In this document: positions 6,315-13,719 of the stretch, one piece after another
How the letters are laid out: each line of letters opens with the position of its first letter
Position numbering within the stretch: position 1 is the first letter of the stretch
Assembly: GCA_034090045.1 (NCBI GenBank)
Contig: JAXDTI010000001.1
Location: 1-64,000 of the forward strand
Length of the DNA stretch: 64,000 bases
Source: JAXDTI01 sp034090045
Lineage (GTDB): Bacteria; Actinomycetota; Actinomycetes; Actinomycetales; Actinomycetaceae
Direction: 5' to 3'
Made by a program: the position numbers and the translations under genes
Notes under the pieces: model-generated
What the model saw: only the letters and a program-made list of their open reading frames with translations
Told to the model about the DNA's origin: nothing
The model's database searches: none

Positions 6315-7858
6315 ATTGGTGGAGTTGAGCGCGGGAAGGTCGAACCTTACCGCTTGCGGCTTTTTTGCCTTCTGGAAGTCCTCCCAGTCCACCTCGTAGT
6401 CAGCATCCGAATACCTACACGTCAGAATGACCTTGTCGTCGTAGAGGTAAATCTTATCTACGAAATACTCCAAGACCATGTCTCGAACCTCATGGTCATC
6501 AAGGTTCGCATACAAGAATTTACCAAAGTACGCCTTGATGCTGCGCTCGTCCTCAGAACGCTCCTTCTTTGCTTTCTCAGTCTCAATAGCGCCAATCAGC
6601 GCCTTCTAGCGTCGCTCAAGCTCCTGCAAGCGCTCCAGTGTGGTCTCGCTGAATATTCCCACCTCAAGCGCCTTGACTAGATTTTTAAGCGCCGTCTGTG
6701 TATCATTCAGCTCTTTTTCAAGGCTCTCAGGTAGCTCGACTCGACGTAGCGCTCCTTGTAGTACGCCGCCGCGTCCACTGCCAGAGACATCAGGTTCTCG
6801 GAATCGCTCAGCAACTCCTTCAATAGCTGCTGCACCAGTCCCTCGATGAACGCAGCCTTAACAGGCTTCTTCTCGCACCGCTTATGCCTCTGCTCCTTAC
6901 AGTAGTAGTAAAAATGGTGCGCCCCCGTCTTGCTCGTGCCGGAGACACCCTGCATGGAGCTTCTGCACTCGCCACAGAACAGCTTTCCCGTTAGCCAGTA
7001 CCTCGGCTCGCCCTCCATGTGCTTTGAGCGGTTTCCCGCGCCCGTGCGCTTGTTTAAGGCAAACATCGCCTGTGCCTTGTTGAACAAGTCCCTGTCGATG
7101 ATGACTGGCATCCCATCAGGAATGACGATATCCGCGTACTTGTAGACGCCCGTGTACCTGTCGTTCTTCAGCACGCTCCTCAGCCCGTTTATCGTGAACT
7201 TCCTGTCAAGTGCCGTGGTTATGCCCTGAGCGTTCAGCTCGTCGGCTATCTTCTGCATCGGCTTGCCGTCAACGTAGTCGTGAAAGATTCTCTGAACCAC
7301 GGGCGCCTTCGCAGGGTCAATCTCATAACGCTTGTCCGCCGCCGTCTTGTAGCCCAATATCTTTTGACCGTTGGATAGCGCGTTCTTGGCGTTATACCTC
7401 AGCCCTCGCTCAATGTTCTCTCGCGACGAATCGCTCCACATCTGCGCGAACGCATCCATCACCGCTTCGGTGAACTTGCCCTGCGATGTGCTCACATCAG
7501 GCGCATTCTCCGCAACATACTCGATGCTGCACCCAGCTTCACGAATCTTTCTCTTGGCATAGGTCAGCTGCAAAACATCACGACCCAATCTATCGTTCTT
7601 CCACATGATGAGAACGGCAGGACGCAGCTTTGCGACCTCTGAAAGCATCAGCTTGTAATTTGGTCTGTTATCGTCCTGCCCAGACATCGCACGGTCTGCA
7701 TACTCCTTGAGTATGCTGTAACCGTGCTCAGCCGCATAAAGCTGCACCAGCTCCTGCTGTTCCTCGATAGAAGCATCGTTCTGGGAGCTTGACGAGTAGC
7801 GGTAATAGGCAATAGCAAGATTATTATCGTTCTGAACAAATTTCTTTGTCTTTGCCAC
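6288..7858 (-). pseudogene. Large serine recombinase, frameshifted and with a stop codon
   Basis: Reading 7858 to 6288 gives about 520 residues, the usual size of a large serine recombinase. The resolvase domain is intact with the Y-x-R-x-S motif YYRYSSSSQ (Ser22). Next come a recombinase domain (GQKILGYKT ... VVQRIFHDYVDGK) and a zinc-ribbon-like region with LFCGECRSSM ... YYYCKEQRHKRC. The coiled-coil tail is broken twice: a 5-bp tandem duplication of CTCGA at 6735-6744 shifts the frame after RYVES, and an in-frame TAG follows LQELERR near 6607. The C-terminus then resumes as YANLDDHEVRDMVLEYFVDK. It starts 28 bp after the restriction gene and probably formed the end of that operon. The N-terminal 383 residues could still be made. 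Confidence 0.85.
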
Positions 7859-7886
7859 CTATAAGGTCACCTCCTAAATTCACTGT

Positions 7887-9203
7887 CTATATTTCATCGT
7901 CTACAAGTGCAAAAATCCAAGATAACCACGCCAAAACACTTGTTGCTCTACGATGCACGGTTGAGCCTTCATTGCAGACATTTAGTCGCAACATTTCCTT
8001 TTCAACGTATGGTTTATCAGGAAATTCACCACTATTCACAACGATACCGAACAAATCATGAAAGATTTGATGTCGCAATATCAGGCTGGTGTAAGCTAAC
8101 TGACGCTCTCTATAACGCATGTTCAGTATTTTGTGCGCTGTATCTGTCAGACTTGTTGCATTACGCGAACGTTGAAACAGTCCTAAATATTCACCCGCAG
8201 CTGGGTAATATGCAGCCTGTCGCGCTACCAAGCCCATATGCTCGGTAACCTGCTCTGTAGTCAACGTATTATCTTCAGCAGAGCTTAAGCGTTCCGCAAG
8301 CGATATTACTCTATCAAATCTATCCGCTTGAATAAACGGAATTTTCTTATCCACCTGTTTATCCTGATTATCATCAGTTACCACAGGCGTATTCTTCCAT
8401 ACATCGACAATATCCTTCTCTGAAATCTGGCAATCCTCAAACGTATAGGCTTGTTTGTTTCGTAATCTAATTGAAGAGAAAGAAGTTGGCTCAGTAAACT
8501 CGTATTCATACAAATGATAAGTCAGATTTGTGTACTGGGAAAATACCAATCTAATAGGTTTCTGAACTATAGCAAGGTATTTTCTATACGGAAAATAAAG
8601 CTGTCGTACATTAAAGTCATCATTACGAATATTCTTGGCTTCCATAATGCATACAGACCGCTGTGATTCAAAACCACCATCAATTTCAAGTTGCGCCTTG
8701 CTAACATTGATGGTCTTCTTTGCTGTACCATCTAATAAATTAACGTCAAACGAAAAATCGCCAGTTCCCATTCGACCATTAAAAGTCTCCAATAGGCCCT
8801 GCTCTTCTTCATCAAGAAAATTCTCCAAAGTATGCGTTGCTAGAAGCGCATTTATCGCATTTGATTCGCTTGTGATATTTTCTAATCGTAAGGTTTCGTA
8901 ATCGGGTAAGGTTATAGGCGTCGGTTTCAGCTTCGTAACATCTGGAAACTTCTCATACAAATCAAACTTTCCTAGTACATAAGAATGCCGAGAAACTGGC
9001 AGTACATTCAATCCAAGCTCTTTTAGAGGACCAGCAACCGATTCTGAAGTATCAAACTTTGTCATCAATCGAGGCTCTCTAAAAGCTTTAATTTCATTTG
9101 CTTGGATTTCATATATCCCACCTTGACTAGTATTTTCCTCAATGGGATACCTTGCTAATATCTCCTTCCAAGCTTTATCCAATTTACCCATGGAATCAGC
9201 CAC
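7887..9203 (-). CDS. Type II restriction endonuclease
   Basis: A 438-residue protein whose start overlaps the methyltransferase gene by 8 bp. A PD-(D/E)xK nuclease core can be read as LEIDGG (Asp175), 12 residues, then IMEAKN (Glu188, Lys190). The rest matches no named domain I recognise by eye, but the gene order and size fit restriction partners of Dam-type methyltransferases. It would cleave the site that the neighbouring methylase protects, probably within GATC-containing DNA (inference). The gene is clearly AT-richer than the flanking chromosome and uses AT-ending codons, a sign of recent transfer. It appears intact. Confidence 0.75.
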   Translation of the reverse strand: MADSMGKLDKAWKEILARYPIEENTSQGGIYEIQANEIKAFREPRLMTKFDTSESVAGPLKELGLNVLPVSRHSYVLGKFDLYEKFPDVTKLKPTPITLPDYETLRLENITSESNAINALLATHTLENFLDEEEQGLLETFNGRMGTGDFSFDVNLLDGTAKKTINVSKAQLEIDGGFESQRSVCIMEAKNIRNDDFNVRQLYFPYRKYLAIVQKPIRLVFSQYTNLTYHLYEYEFTEPTSFSSIRLRNKQAYTFEDCQISEKDIVDVWKNTPVVTDDNQDKQVDKKIPFIQADRFDRVISLAERLSSAEDNTLTTEQVTEHMGLVARQAAYYPAAGEYLGLFQRSRNATSLTDTAHKILNMRYRERQLAYTSLILRHQIFHDLFGIVVNSGEFPDKPYVEKEMLRLNVCNEGSTVHRRATSVLAWLSWIFALVDDEI

Positions 9204-10038
9204 TAATCAATACCTCCTTCACAGCTCCCCTTCTATCACCACGTGAATTGATAGAACGCTTTGCCGTTACTATTTCTATTTTGAAATCCTTATACAGCTC
9301 GCGAATCTCTTCACAGTCACTATTTGACTGCAAGAAATGAATTCCACGCTCACGCAGCTTAATACATTCATCTCGCAGGCGAACTTGTTCGTCATATCCG
9401 AATCCCTCTTGGGTGTACCCCGTAAATGCTGAAGTGGCTGTAATTGGCATATAAGGCGGGTCTAAGTAGACAAAGGCGCCCTTTGGCAAATCTTTTAGGG
9501 ATTCAGCAAAATCCCCTTGGCGCATATCAATATCTGCTTCACTGAAGTATTTATGCAGTGCCCTGATGCCAACTTCATTTACAATATTAGGGTGCTTGTA
9601 CCTTCCATAAGGAACATTGAGTTGACCAGCAGAATTCACCCTGAAAAGACCATTAAAACAAGTCTTGTTCAAGTAAATAATCCTTGCAGCTTTTTCAACA
9701 CTCGATAGTTCGTCAAACCCCGATTCTCTATCAAGCCCTCGAACACGGTAGAACCATTCACTGCCCAGCTGTTCATTCTTCTCTTCATGCACAGCCAATT
9801 CTTTAATGAGCTCGTTTGGGTTATCTCTTACAACCATATAAACATTGATTAGCTCTTCGTTGTAATCGTTGATTCGCACATGTTGTGGCTGTTTATCAAA
9901 TAGAACAGCACCGCCGCCTACAAAAGGCTCAACATAATAGCTAATTTTCTTTGGTAGCCTTTGCTCTATTTCATCAAGCAATTGTCTTTTACCACCTACC
10001 CACTTCAGGATAGGCTTAACAAGTTTATTCTTTTTCAA
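9196..10038 (-). CDS. Dam-type (D12 class) adenine-N6 DNA methyltransferase
   Basis: A 280-residue class alpha methyltransferase. Motif X is KWVGGKRQL (residues 12-20), motif I EPFVGGGA (37-44) binds S-adenosylmethionine, and motif IV DPPY (193-196) is the catalytic loop. The segment LNVPYGRYKHP closely resembles the target-recognition stretch of GATC-specific Dam enzymes, so GATC is the likely target (inference from family). It starts with TTG, with GGAGG 8 bases upstream, and follows the ribbon-helix-helix gene by 17 bp. It is the protective half of the restriction-modification pair, AT-rich like its partner. Confidence 0.92.
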   Translation of the reverse strand: MKKNKLVKPILKWVGGKRQLLDEIEQRLPKKISYYVEPFVGGGAVLFDKQPQHVRINDYNEELINVYMVVRDNPNELIKELAVHEEKNEQLGSEWFYRVRGLDRESGFDELSSVEKAARIIYLNKTCFNGLFRVNSAGQLNVPYGRYKHPNIVNEVGIRALHKYFSEADIDMRQGDFAESLKDLPKGAFVYLDPPYMPITATSAFTGYTQEGFGYDEQVRLRDECIKLRERGIHFLQSNSDCEEIRELYKDFKIEIVTAKRSINSRGDRRGAVKEVLISG

Positions 10039-10055
10039 GCTATTGCCTCCTATCC

Positions 10056-10232
10056 TTAGTTGCCAGTATTTGACGTTTTTGCATGCTTTGTTGCAAATTC
10101 TTTTGCTGCAAGACGCAAGAATGCCGATAGAGATAAGCCATATTCATTAGCCATATCTTTGATTTCGTTTTTTTCTGATTCAGTAAGTGAAATCGAAACC
10201 GCCACTCGCTTTTTATCTAGTTCACTTAGCAT
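10056..10232 (-). CDS. Ribbon-helix-helix protein heading the R-M operon, 58 aa
   Basis: The product reads MLSELDKKRVAVSISLTESE, then KNEIKDMANEYGLSLSAFLR, and ends SNTGN. A short beta strand (RVAVSISL) followed by two helices with GLSLSAFLRLA is the CopG/Arc-type DNA-binding fold. AGGAG lies 7 bases before the ATG. It is first in an operon with the methylase and endonuclease and has its own promoter at 10270-10298. A controller role for the R-M system is plausible: the classical C proteins are HTH, but RHH regulators occupy the same place here. An alternative is a mobilisation-type accessory protein from a plasmid ancestor. Confidence 0.75.
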   Translation of the reverse strand: MLSELDKKRVAVSISLTESEKNEIKDMANEYGLSLSAFLRLAAKEFATKHAKTSNTGN

Positions 10233-10269
10233 AGATTCTCCTCATTTATGAACACAAATATACTTTCAT

Positions 10270-10298
10270 AGTATAGCATGCAGCCATTATTTTTTCAA
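10270..10298 (-). promoter_or_regulatory. Sigma-70-like promoter of the R-M operon
   Basis: On the minus strand TTGAAA (10298-10293) and TATACT (10275-10270) are separated by exactly 17 bases, 38 bases upstream of the RHH start codon. The -10 box overlaps an imperfect palindrome ATACTTTCATAGTAT that could be an operator. Confidence 0.75.
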
Positions 10299-10303
10299 TA
10301 AGT

Positions 10304-10324
10304 CTTACATAAGCCTTACATAAG
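10304..10324. promoter_or_regulatory. Paired CTTACATAAG sites upstream of the R-M promoter
   Basis: The 10-base partial palindrome CTTACATAAG occurs twice, at 10304-10313 and 10315-10324, one base apart, with a degenerate third (ATTCATAAG) following. They lie just upstream of the -35 box. Two helical-turn-spaced partial palindromes suit binding of a dimeric RHH regulator (inference). Confidence 0.5.
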
Positions 10325-10393
10325 AATTCATAAGTAATTGTTAATTTTTCTGGCAAAAGTATGCGATTGAGTTCTTTTCCAATGCCCCAGCAA

Positions 10394-10411
10394 GACCGTC
10401 TGAAGACGGTC
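10394..10411. promoter_or_regulatory. Perfect 8-bp palindrome before the interrupted gene
   Basis: GACCGTCT-GA-AGACGGTC lies 29 bases upstream of the start codon at 10440. It could be an operator or a small hairpin in the leader; no T-run follows, so it is not a terminator on the plus strand. Confidence 0.45.
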
Positions 10412-10693
10412 GAGATTGCACTCAGAAAAGGAGGATTCCATGGATTTCAACGATTACATCCAGACCTACGAGGACTTGGCACGTCAGGTTGGCGGGATGG
10501 TGCTCGCGAACGAGATTGCGAAGCGCCCGCTCGAGCCAGTTGGTGGCAGCTGGGGCGACGAGATTTACCAGTTCTATATCGTCTCTGACCCGTCGTTCCT
10601 ATTAGAGCACACAGACGAGCCGGTCTTCTACGACAGCGAGCTTGACCTGTGCGTATGGGGAATAACCCACTTCGGCACAGCTTGGGACTACGT

Positions 10694-10819
10694 CCCAGCG
10701 CCTGAGCTTCACTAAGGCGCAAATAAGCGGCTCCCAATTGCGGGAACCGCTTATTTTTTTACTCGTACTGCTCGCTATCAGTCTGATATGCTGTCTTATC
10801 TGCCTCGCAACAACTACGT
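10694..10819. mobile_element. 126-bp insertion carrying copy 2 of the 104-bp repeat
   Basis: The insert is bounded by direct repeats ACTACGT (10687-10693 before it, 10813-10819 at its end), which look like a 7-bp target duplication. Its body, 10701-10803, is the second copy of the sequence at 3371-3474, including the bidirectional terminator. No clear terminal inverted repeats are seen and it encodes no protein, so any mobility would be in trans. Confidence 0.6.
10721..10760. terminator. Terminator in repeat copy 2
   Basis: This is the same 14-bp stem and AATTG loop as at 3391-3431, followed by seven T. Here it lies inside the split gene and would end its transcription early. Confidence 0.85.
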
Positions 10820-11050
10820 GCTCACGAGTCTCGACAACTACCTCAATGCTGACATCAACTTTGTCATCGAGTACCACGATAAAGATGGCTCCATCCAGCA
10901 GGTGCGGACACACTCGCCACTCACGGTGCTCACTAGCATTCCCAGAATTGATGGATTCACGGCAGAGCAAGTGTGCATGAACGCATTACGGCGCTGGAAC
11001 ACCCAGTCTTTTGGATGGTCTCAACCCTGAGACTTTCCAACTCACACCGA

Positions 11051-11587
11051 CTAACGCTTCTTCCGTTGACGCTGCTTGCTGCGCTCCTTTGCCGCAAAAA
11101 TCCTTCGGAACTCACCGAAGTTCAATTTAGACATCTCCATATTCAATGTCTTTCCATCCTTCAGCCTAACCTTGTATGTTGTGGCTCCAGAGAACATCCG
11201 ATACAGGGTGTAGTCGATATCGTCTGAAGTAAAGTCAACGTTTCTGAAAAACGATCGGATTTGCAATATGCCCTCGTAGACTCGCATCCGATAAGAAGCG
11301 ATTTGGGCAGTATAGGCCAAACCAGCTAGGGCAGCGATCGCTAGGGCGGCGGTGCTCACGACATTGGAAATCGGCTGACCTGGCTGGAAGGAAACCCAAA
11401 GTGTAAGCAGAAAAACAGGCAAGCAGATGAGTGCTAGAACGAGCCAAGAGCCGGGCGGATACTTTTGCCATTTCACAGGATTATGTCTATTTCGCCTGTC
11501 TAGAACACGTTGTTGGTAACGGAAGAGCAGAACGGCAAAGAGGATGACAACGGCGAGCAATACGACGCCAAAGTACACTGTTTCCAC
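11051..11587 (-). CDS. Membrane protein with a PH-like C-terminal domain
   Basis: 178 residues. Three hydrophobic segments are visible: residues about 3-22 (VYFGVVLLAVVILFAVLLF), 47-67 (WLVLALICLPVFLLTLWVSF) and 76-94. A soluble domain YRMRVYEGILQIRSFFRNVDF ... YKVRLKDGKTLNMEM follows, reminiscent of bacterial PH-like (YdbT/DUF6560-type) domains, and a very basic end (KERSKQRQRKKR). It lies 33 bp from the 3' end of the tmRNA gene, on the same strand and downstream of it. Function unknown; it is probably a native small integral membrane protein. Confidence 0.6.
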   Translation of the reverse strand: METVYFGVVLLAVVILFAVLLFRYQQRVLDRRNRHNPVKWQKYPPGSWLVLALICLPVFLLTLWVSFQPGQPISNVVSTAALAIAALAGLAYTAQIASYRMRVYEGILQIRSFFRNVDFTSDDIDYTLYRMFSGATTYKVRLKDGKTLNMEMSKLNFGEFRRIFAAKERSKQRQRKKR

Positions 11588-11620
11588 GAACTATCTCCAA
11601 TTCAATTGGGGAATATTGAG

Positions 11621-12007
11621 TGGAGATGGGGGGAATCGAACCCCCGTCCGATAGGTATTCCTCGACTCTTCTCCGGGCGCAGCCCACAGTTTTATTTCTC
11701 GGCCCTGACCCATTATGTGGGCACTTGAAGGTCAATAGGCTCAGTCGGCTAAATCTCGGAGGCGCGCCACCGACCTAACGCGCATCCCAGTGGCTCCCTG
11801 AACGACGCCAACGCCGGGGCCGGAAGCATCTCCCCGGGTGACGGACTTTTTATAGGCTCGTCAAGCACGCCTGATCAGGCGGCGAGAGCGAAGTCAGTGC
11901 GGTTATGTTCAGCACCTATTAGTTTGCAGACAGCGTTTACGAGATGAGTCCACATTCTCGACCCGCTTCTTTCGAATCAACACATACCGTCGAAACCGAT
12001 CATCCCC
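11621..12007 (-). ncRNA. ssrA: Transfer-messenger RNA
   Basis: Read on the minus strand, the 5' end is GGGGATGATCGGTTTCGACG and the 3' end is GGTTCGATTCCCCCCATCTCCA (given here as the T arm and acceptor with encoded CCA), the hallmarks of one-piece tmRNA. The length of 387 nt is typical. The tag frame at 11913-11875 reads AEHNRTDFALAA and a UGA stop, very like the actinobacterial tag ending DYALAA. It rescues stalled ribosomes together with SmpB, whose gene lies about 3.3 kb away. Confidence 0.95.
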
Positions 12008-12266
12008 AATATTGAGTTATCAAACCGCTCCCGCTGCGTAAAGCGCGCTGAGCAGTACTTCACAATACAACAGGTCAGAGATAAAGGCAACACTTCCAGT
12101 GTTTCTCGGTTACGGGTTTTTCCGTTGCGCCCACAACACGATCCCCAGATTCAATACAGGATGTCAGGAAAATGCTGTGAATATATCCCGCCATCGCAGT
12201 CCGCTTAGGTAAAACCGCAGCACAGGCTATACCCTTGAAAGGATTCTTTAGACACGGGAGGCTAAA

Positions 12267-12896
12267 ATGTCAGCGGAAAACACGGAGACACCGCCAGGAA
12301 CTTTCAAACCTAGTTTCCGGATGAGTATGCGCGACCTCATCAACATCGGCATATTCCTGGTGCTGTATTTCATTACGATGGCAGTGAACGCCACCGCGGC
12401 AGCCGGCCCGGTGTGGATTTACTTGGCGCTGGTGATTTCCGCACCGCTGGGCGGCATAGTCTTTGAACTGTTCCTCACCCGCGTGCAGCACGCCGGCATG
12501 ATTCTGATTTTCGGCATCATTTTCGGTGCCGGCATCTCCACGATTCACGGTTGGCAGACGATGATTACCGTCCTGTTTTTCTCCCTGCTCTCCGAAACCA
12601 TTGTTTACCTGGGGCGTTACCGTTCTAAGTTGGCGAACCTGTGGGCATACCCGGCGTTTCAACTCTGGTGTATGGGTCCGATTATCCCGATCCTGTTCAC
12701 CGCGCAAGCCTATCGCGATATGCTCATCAACCAGCGCGGCAAGTCCGTTGAATACGCCGACGGGGTGATCGCCTGGTCACATAATCCGCTGTTCATCACA
12801 GCAATCGTCGCCGGCATTGTACTGCTTTCGATTGTCGGAGCCTGGGTTGGGCAGAAACTGCTGCGCAAGCACTTCGAGAAAGCCGGCATCGCCTGA
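12267..12896 (+). CDS. MptD/Trep_Strep-family ECF transporter S component
   Basis: A 209-residue membrane protein with five to six hydrophobic helices after a polar N-terminus (MSAENTETPPGTFKPS). It belongs to the family of putative substrate-binding S subunits seen beside EcfT and EcfA genes (Trep_Strep/MptD). The substrate of this family is not established. A GGGAGG ribosome binding site precedes the ATG. It is first of three co-directional genes (S, T, A) that almost touch. The 259-bp upstream leader, shared with the tmRNA promoter region, shows no riboswitch I can name. Confidence 0.85.
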   Translation: MSAENTETPPGTFKPSFRMSMRDLINIGIFLVLYFITMAVNATAAAGPVWIYLALVISAPLGGIVFELFLTRVQHAGMILIFGIIFGAGISTIHGWQTMITVLFFSLLSETIVYLGRYRSKLANLWAYPAFQLWCMGPIIPILFTAQAYRDMLINQRGKSVEYADGVIAWSHNPLFITAIVAGIVLLSIVGAWVGQKLLRKHFEKAGIA

Positions 12897-12900
12897 ACCG

Positions 12901-13719
12901 ATGACAGCCCAGCCGCAAAACCCCTCGATCGTAGTGCCTCTCACCCGAGAACCAATGGGTGCCACCAAAACGTGGGCTGCAACACCGGAGCGCCCCACCC
13001 GTGAATATCGTATCGGACGTTCCGCCCTGGTCATGGATCCGCGCACCAAACTGCTGTTACTGCTGGTCGTGAACGTATGTGTAATGACCGTGGTGAACAC
13101 TACAGTAACCTTTACCGCCCTGGCACTGGTGATTCTGCTGCTCGCCGAGAACCGTAACTGGCGGGTTCTGCTCGGGTTTATTCTGCTGTGGCTGTTGTTT
13201 TGGGGGCTACACGAGTTGACGATTCTGGTGCCGCACTGGCTTGGGGCAATCATATCGGTGGTCGCGAAATACGGTACCCGTGTTCTGATTGTGGTGGCCT
13301 CGGCGGTGTGGATGCTCACCTCCACAACTCCGGCGGCTTTCGTGGCGGCACTCCGCCGCGCCCACGTTCCTATGGCAATAACCGTTCCGGTGTCGGTCAT
13401 GTTCAGGTTTTTCCCGGCAGCTTGGGTTGAGTTGCGTTCCATCTGGGACGCAATGAAACTACGCGGATTGTTTACCTCCGCAACCCAGATGGCCGCCCAC
13501 CCGATGCGCGCTGCCGAATACATAACAGTCCCACTAATCGGCGCGACCCTGCAGATGGCAGACGACTTGTCGGCATCAGCGATGAGTCGTGGACTGGGGC
13601 AACCAAACCATCCAACCTCGATTGCTCGCATCGGTTTCGGTCTCGGAGACCTGGTCGGGTTGGCGGCAGGCGTGACACTGATAACCGTGTTCGTTTTGGC
13701 TTGGCGGGGGGTGGTTTGA
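12901..13719 (+). CDS. ecfT: ECF transporter transmembrane component EcfT
   Basis: 272 residues from the ATG 4 bp after the S gene. It has four to five membrane helices, plus the two coupling-helix signatures AMKLRGL and AMSRGLG that contact the ATPases in EcfT proteins. It couples ATP hydrolysis to toppling of the S subunit for substrate uptake. A longer frame from 12817 would overlap the S gene by 80 bp and is unlikely. The stop overlaps the next start in TGATG. Confidence 0.88.
   Translation: MTAQPQNPSIVVPLTREPMGATKTWAATPERPTREYRIGRSALVMDPRTKLLLLLVVNVCVMTVVNTTVTFTALALVILLLAENRNWRVLLGFILLWLLFWGLHELTILVPHWLGAIISVVAKYGTRVLIVVASAVWMLTSTTPAAFVAALRRAHVPMAITVPVSVMFRFFPAAWVELRSIWDAMKLRGLFTSATQMAAHPMRAAEYITVPLIGATLQMADDLSASAMSRGLGQPNHPTSIARIGFGLGDLVGLAAGVTLITVFVLAWRGVV

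Larger units (their letters stand above)
10440..11030 (+). pseudogene. Unknown gene split by a 126-bp insertion
   Basis: The ATG at 10440 has an excellent ribosome binding site (AAAAGGAGG). The first part reads MDFNDYIQTYEDLARQVGG to HFGTAWDYV, then runs into foreign sequence and stops at 10715. In the same frame, LTSLDNYLNADINFVIEYHD to QSFGWSQP continues from about 10814 to 11030. Removing 126 bp between two copies of ACTACGT (10687-10693 and 10813-10819) restores one 154-residue protein reading DYVLTSLDNY across the join. I do not recognise the family; it is acidic and cytoplasmic-looking. It diverges from the R-M operon. As it stands only a 91-residue truncated product could be made. Confidence 0.7.

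Noticed and set aside
11051..11620. An integrated element using the tmRNA 3' end as attachment site
   Set aside because: I found no second copy of the tmRNA 3' end (GGTTCGATTCCCCCC) in the window, and the gene beside it looks native.
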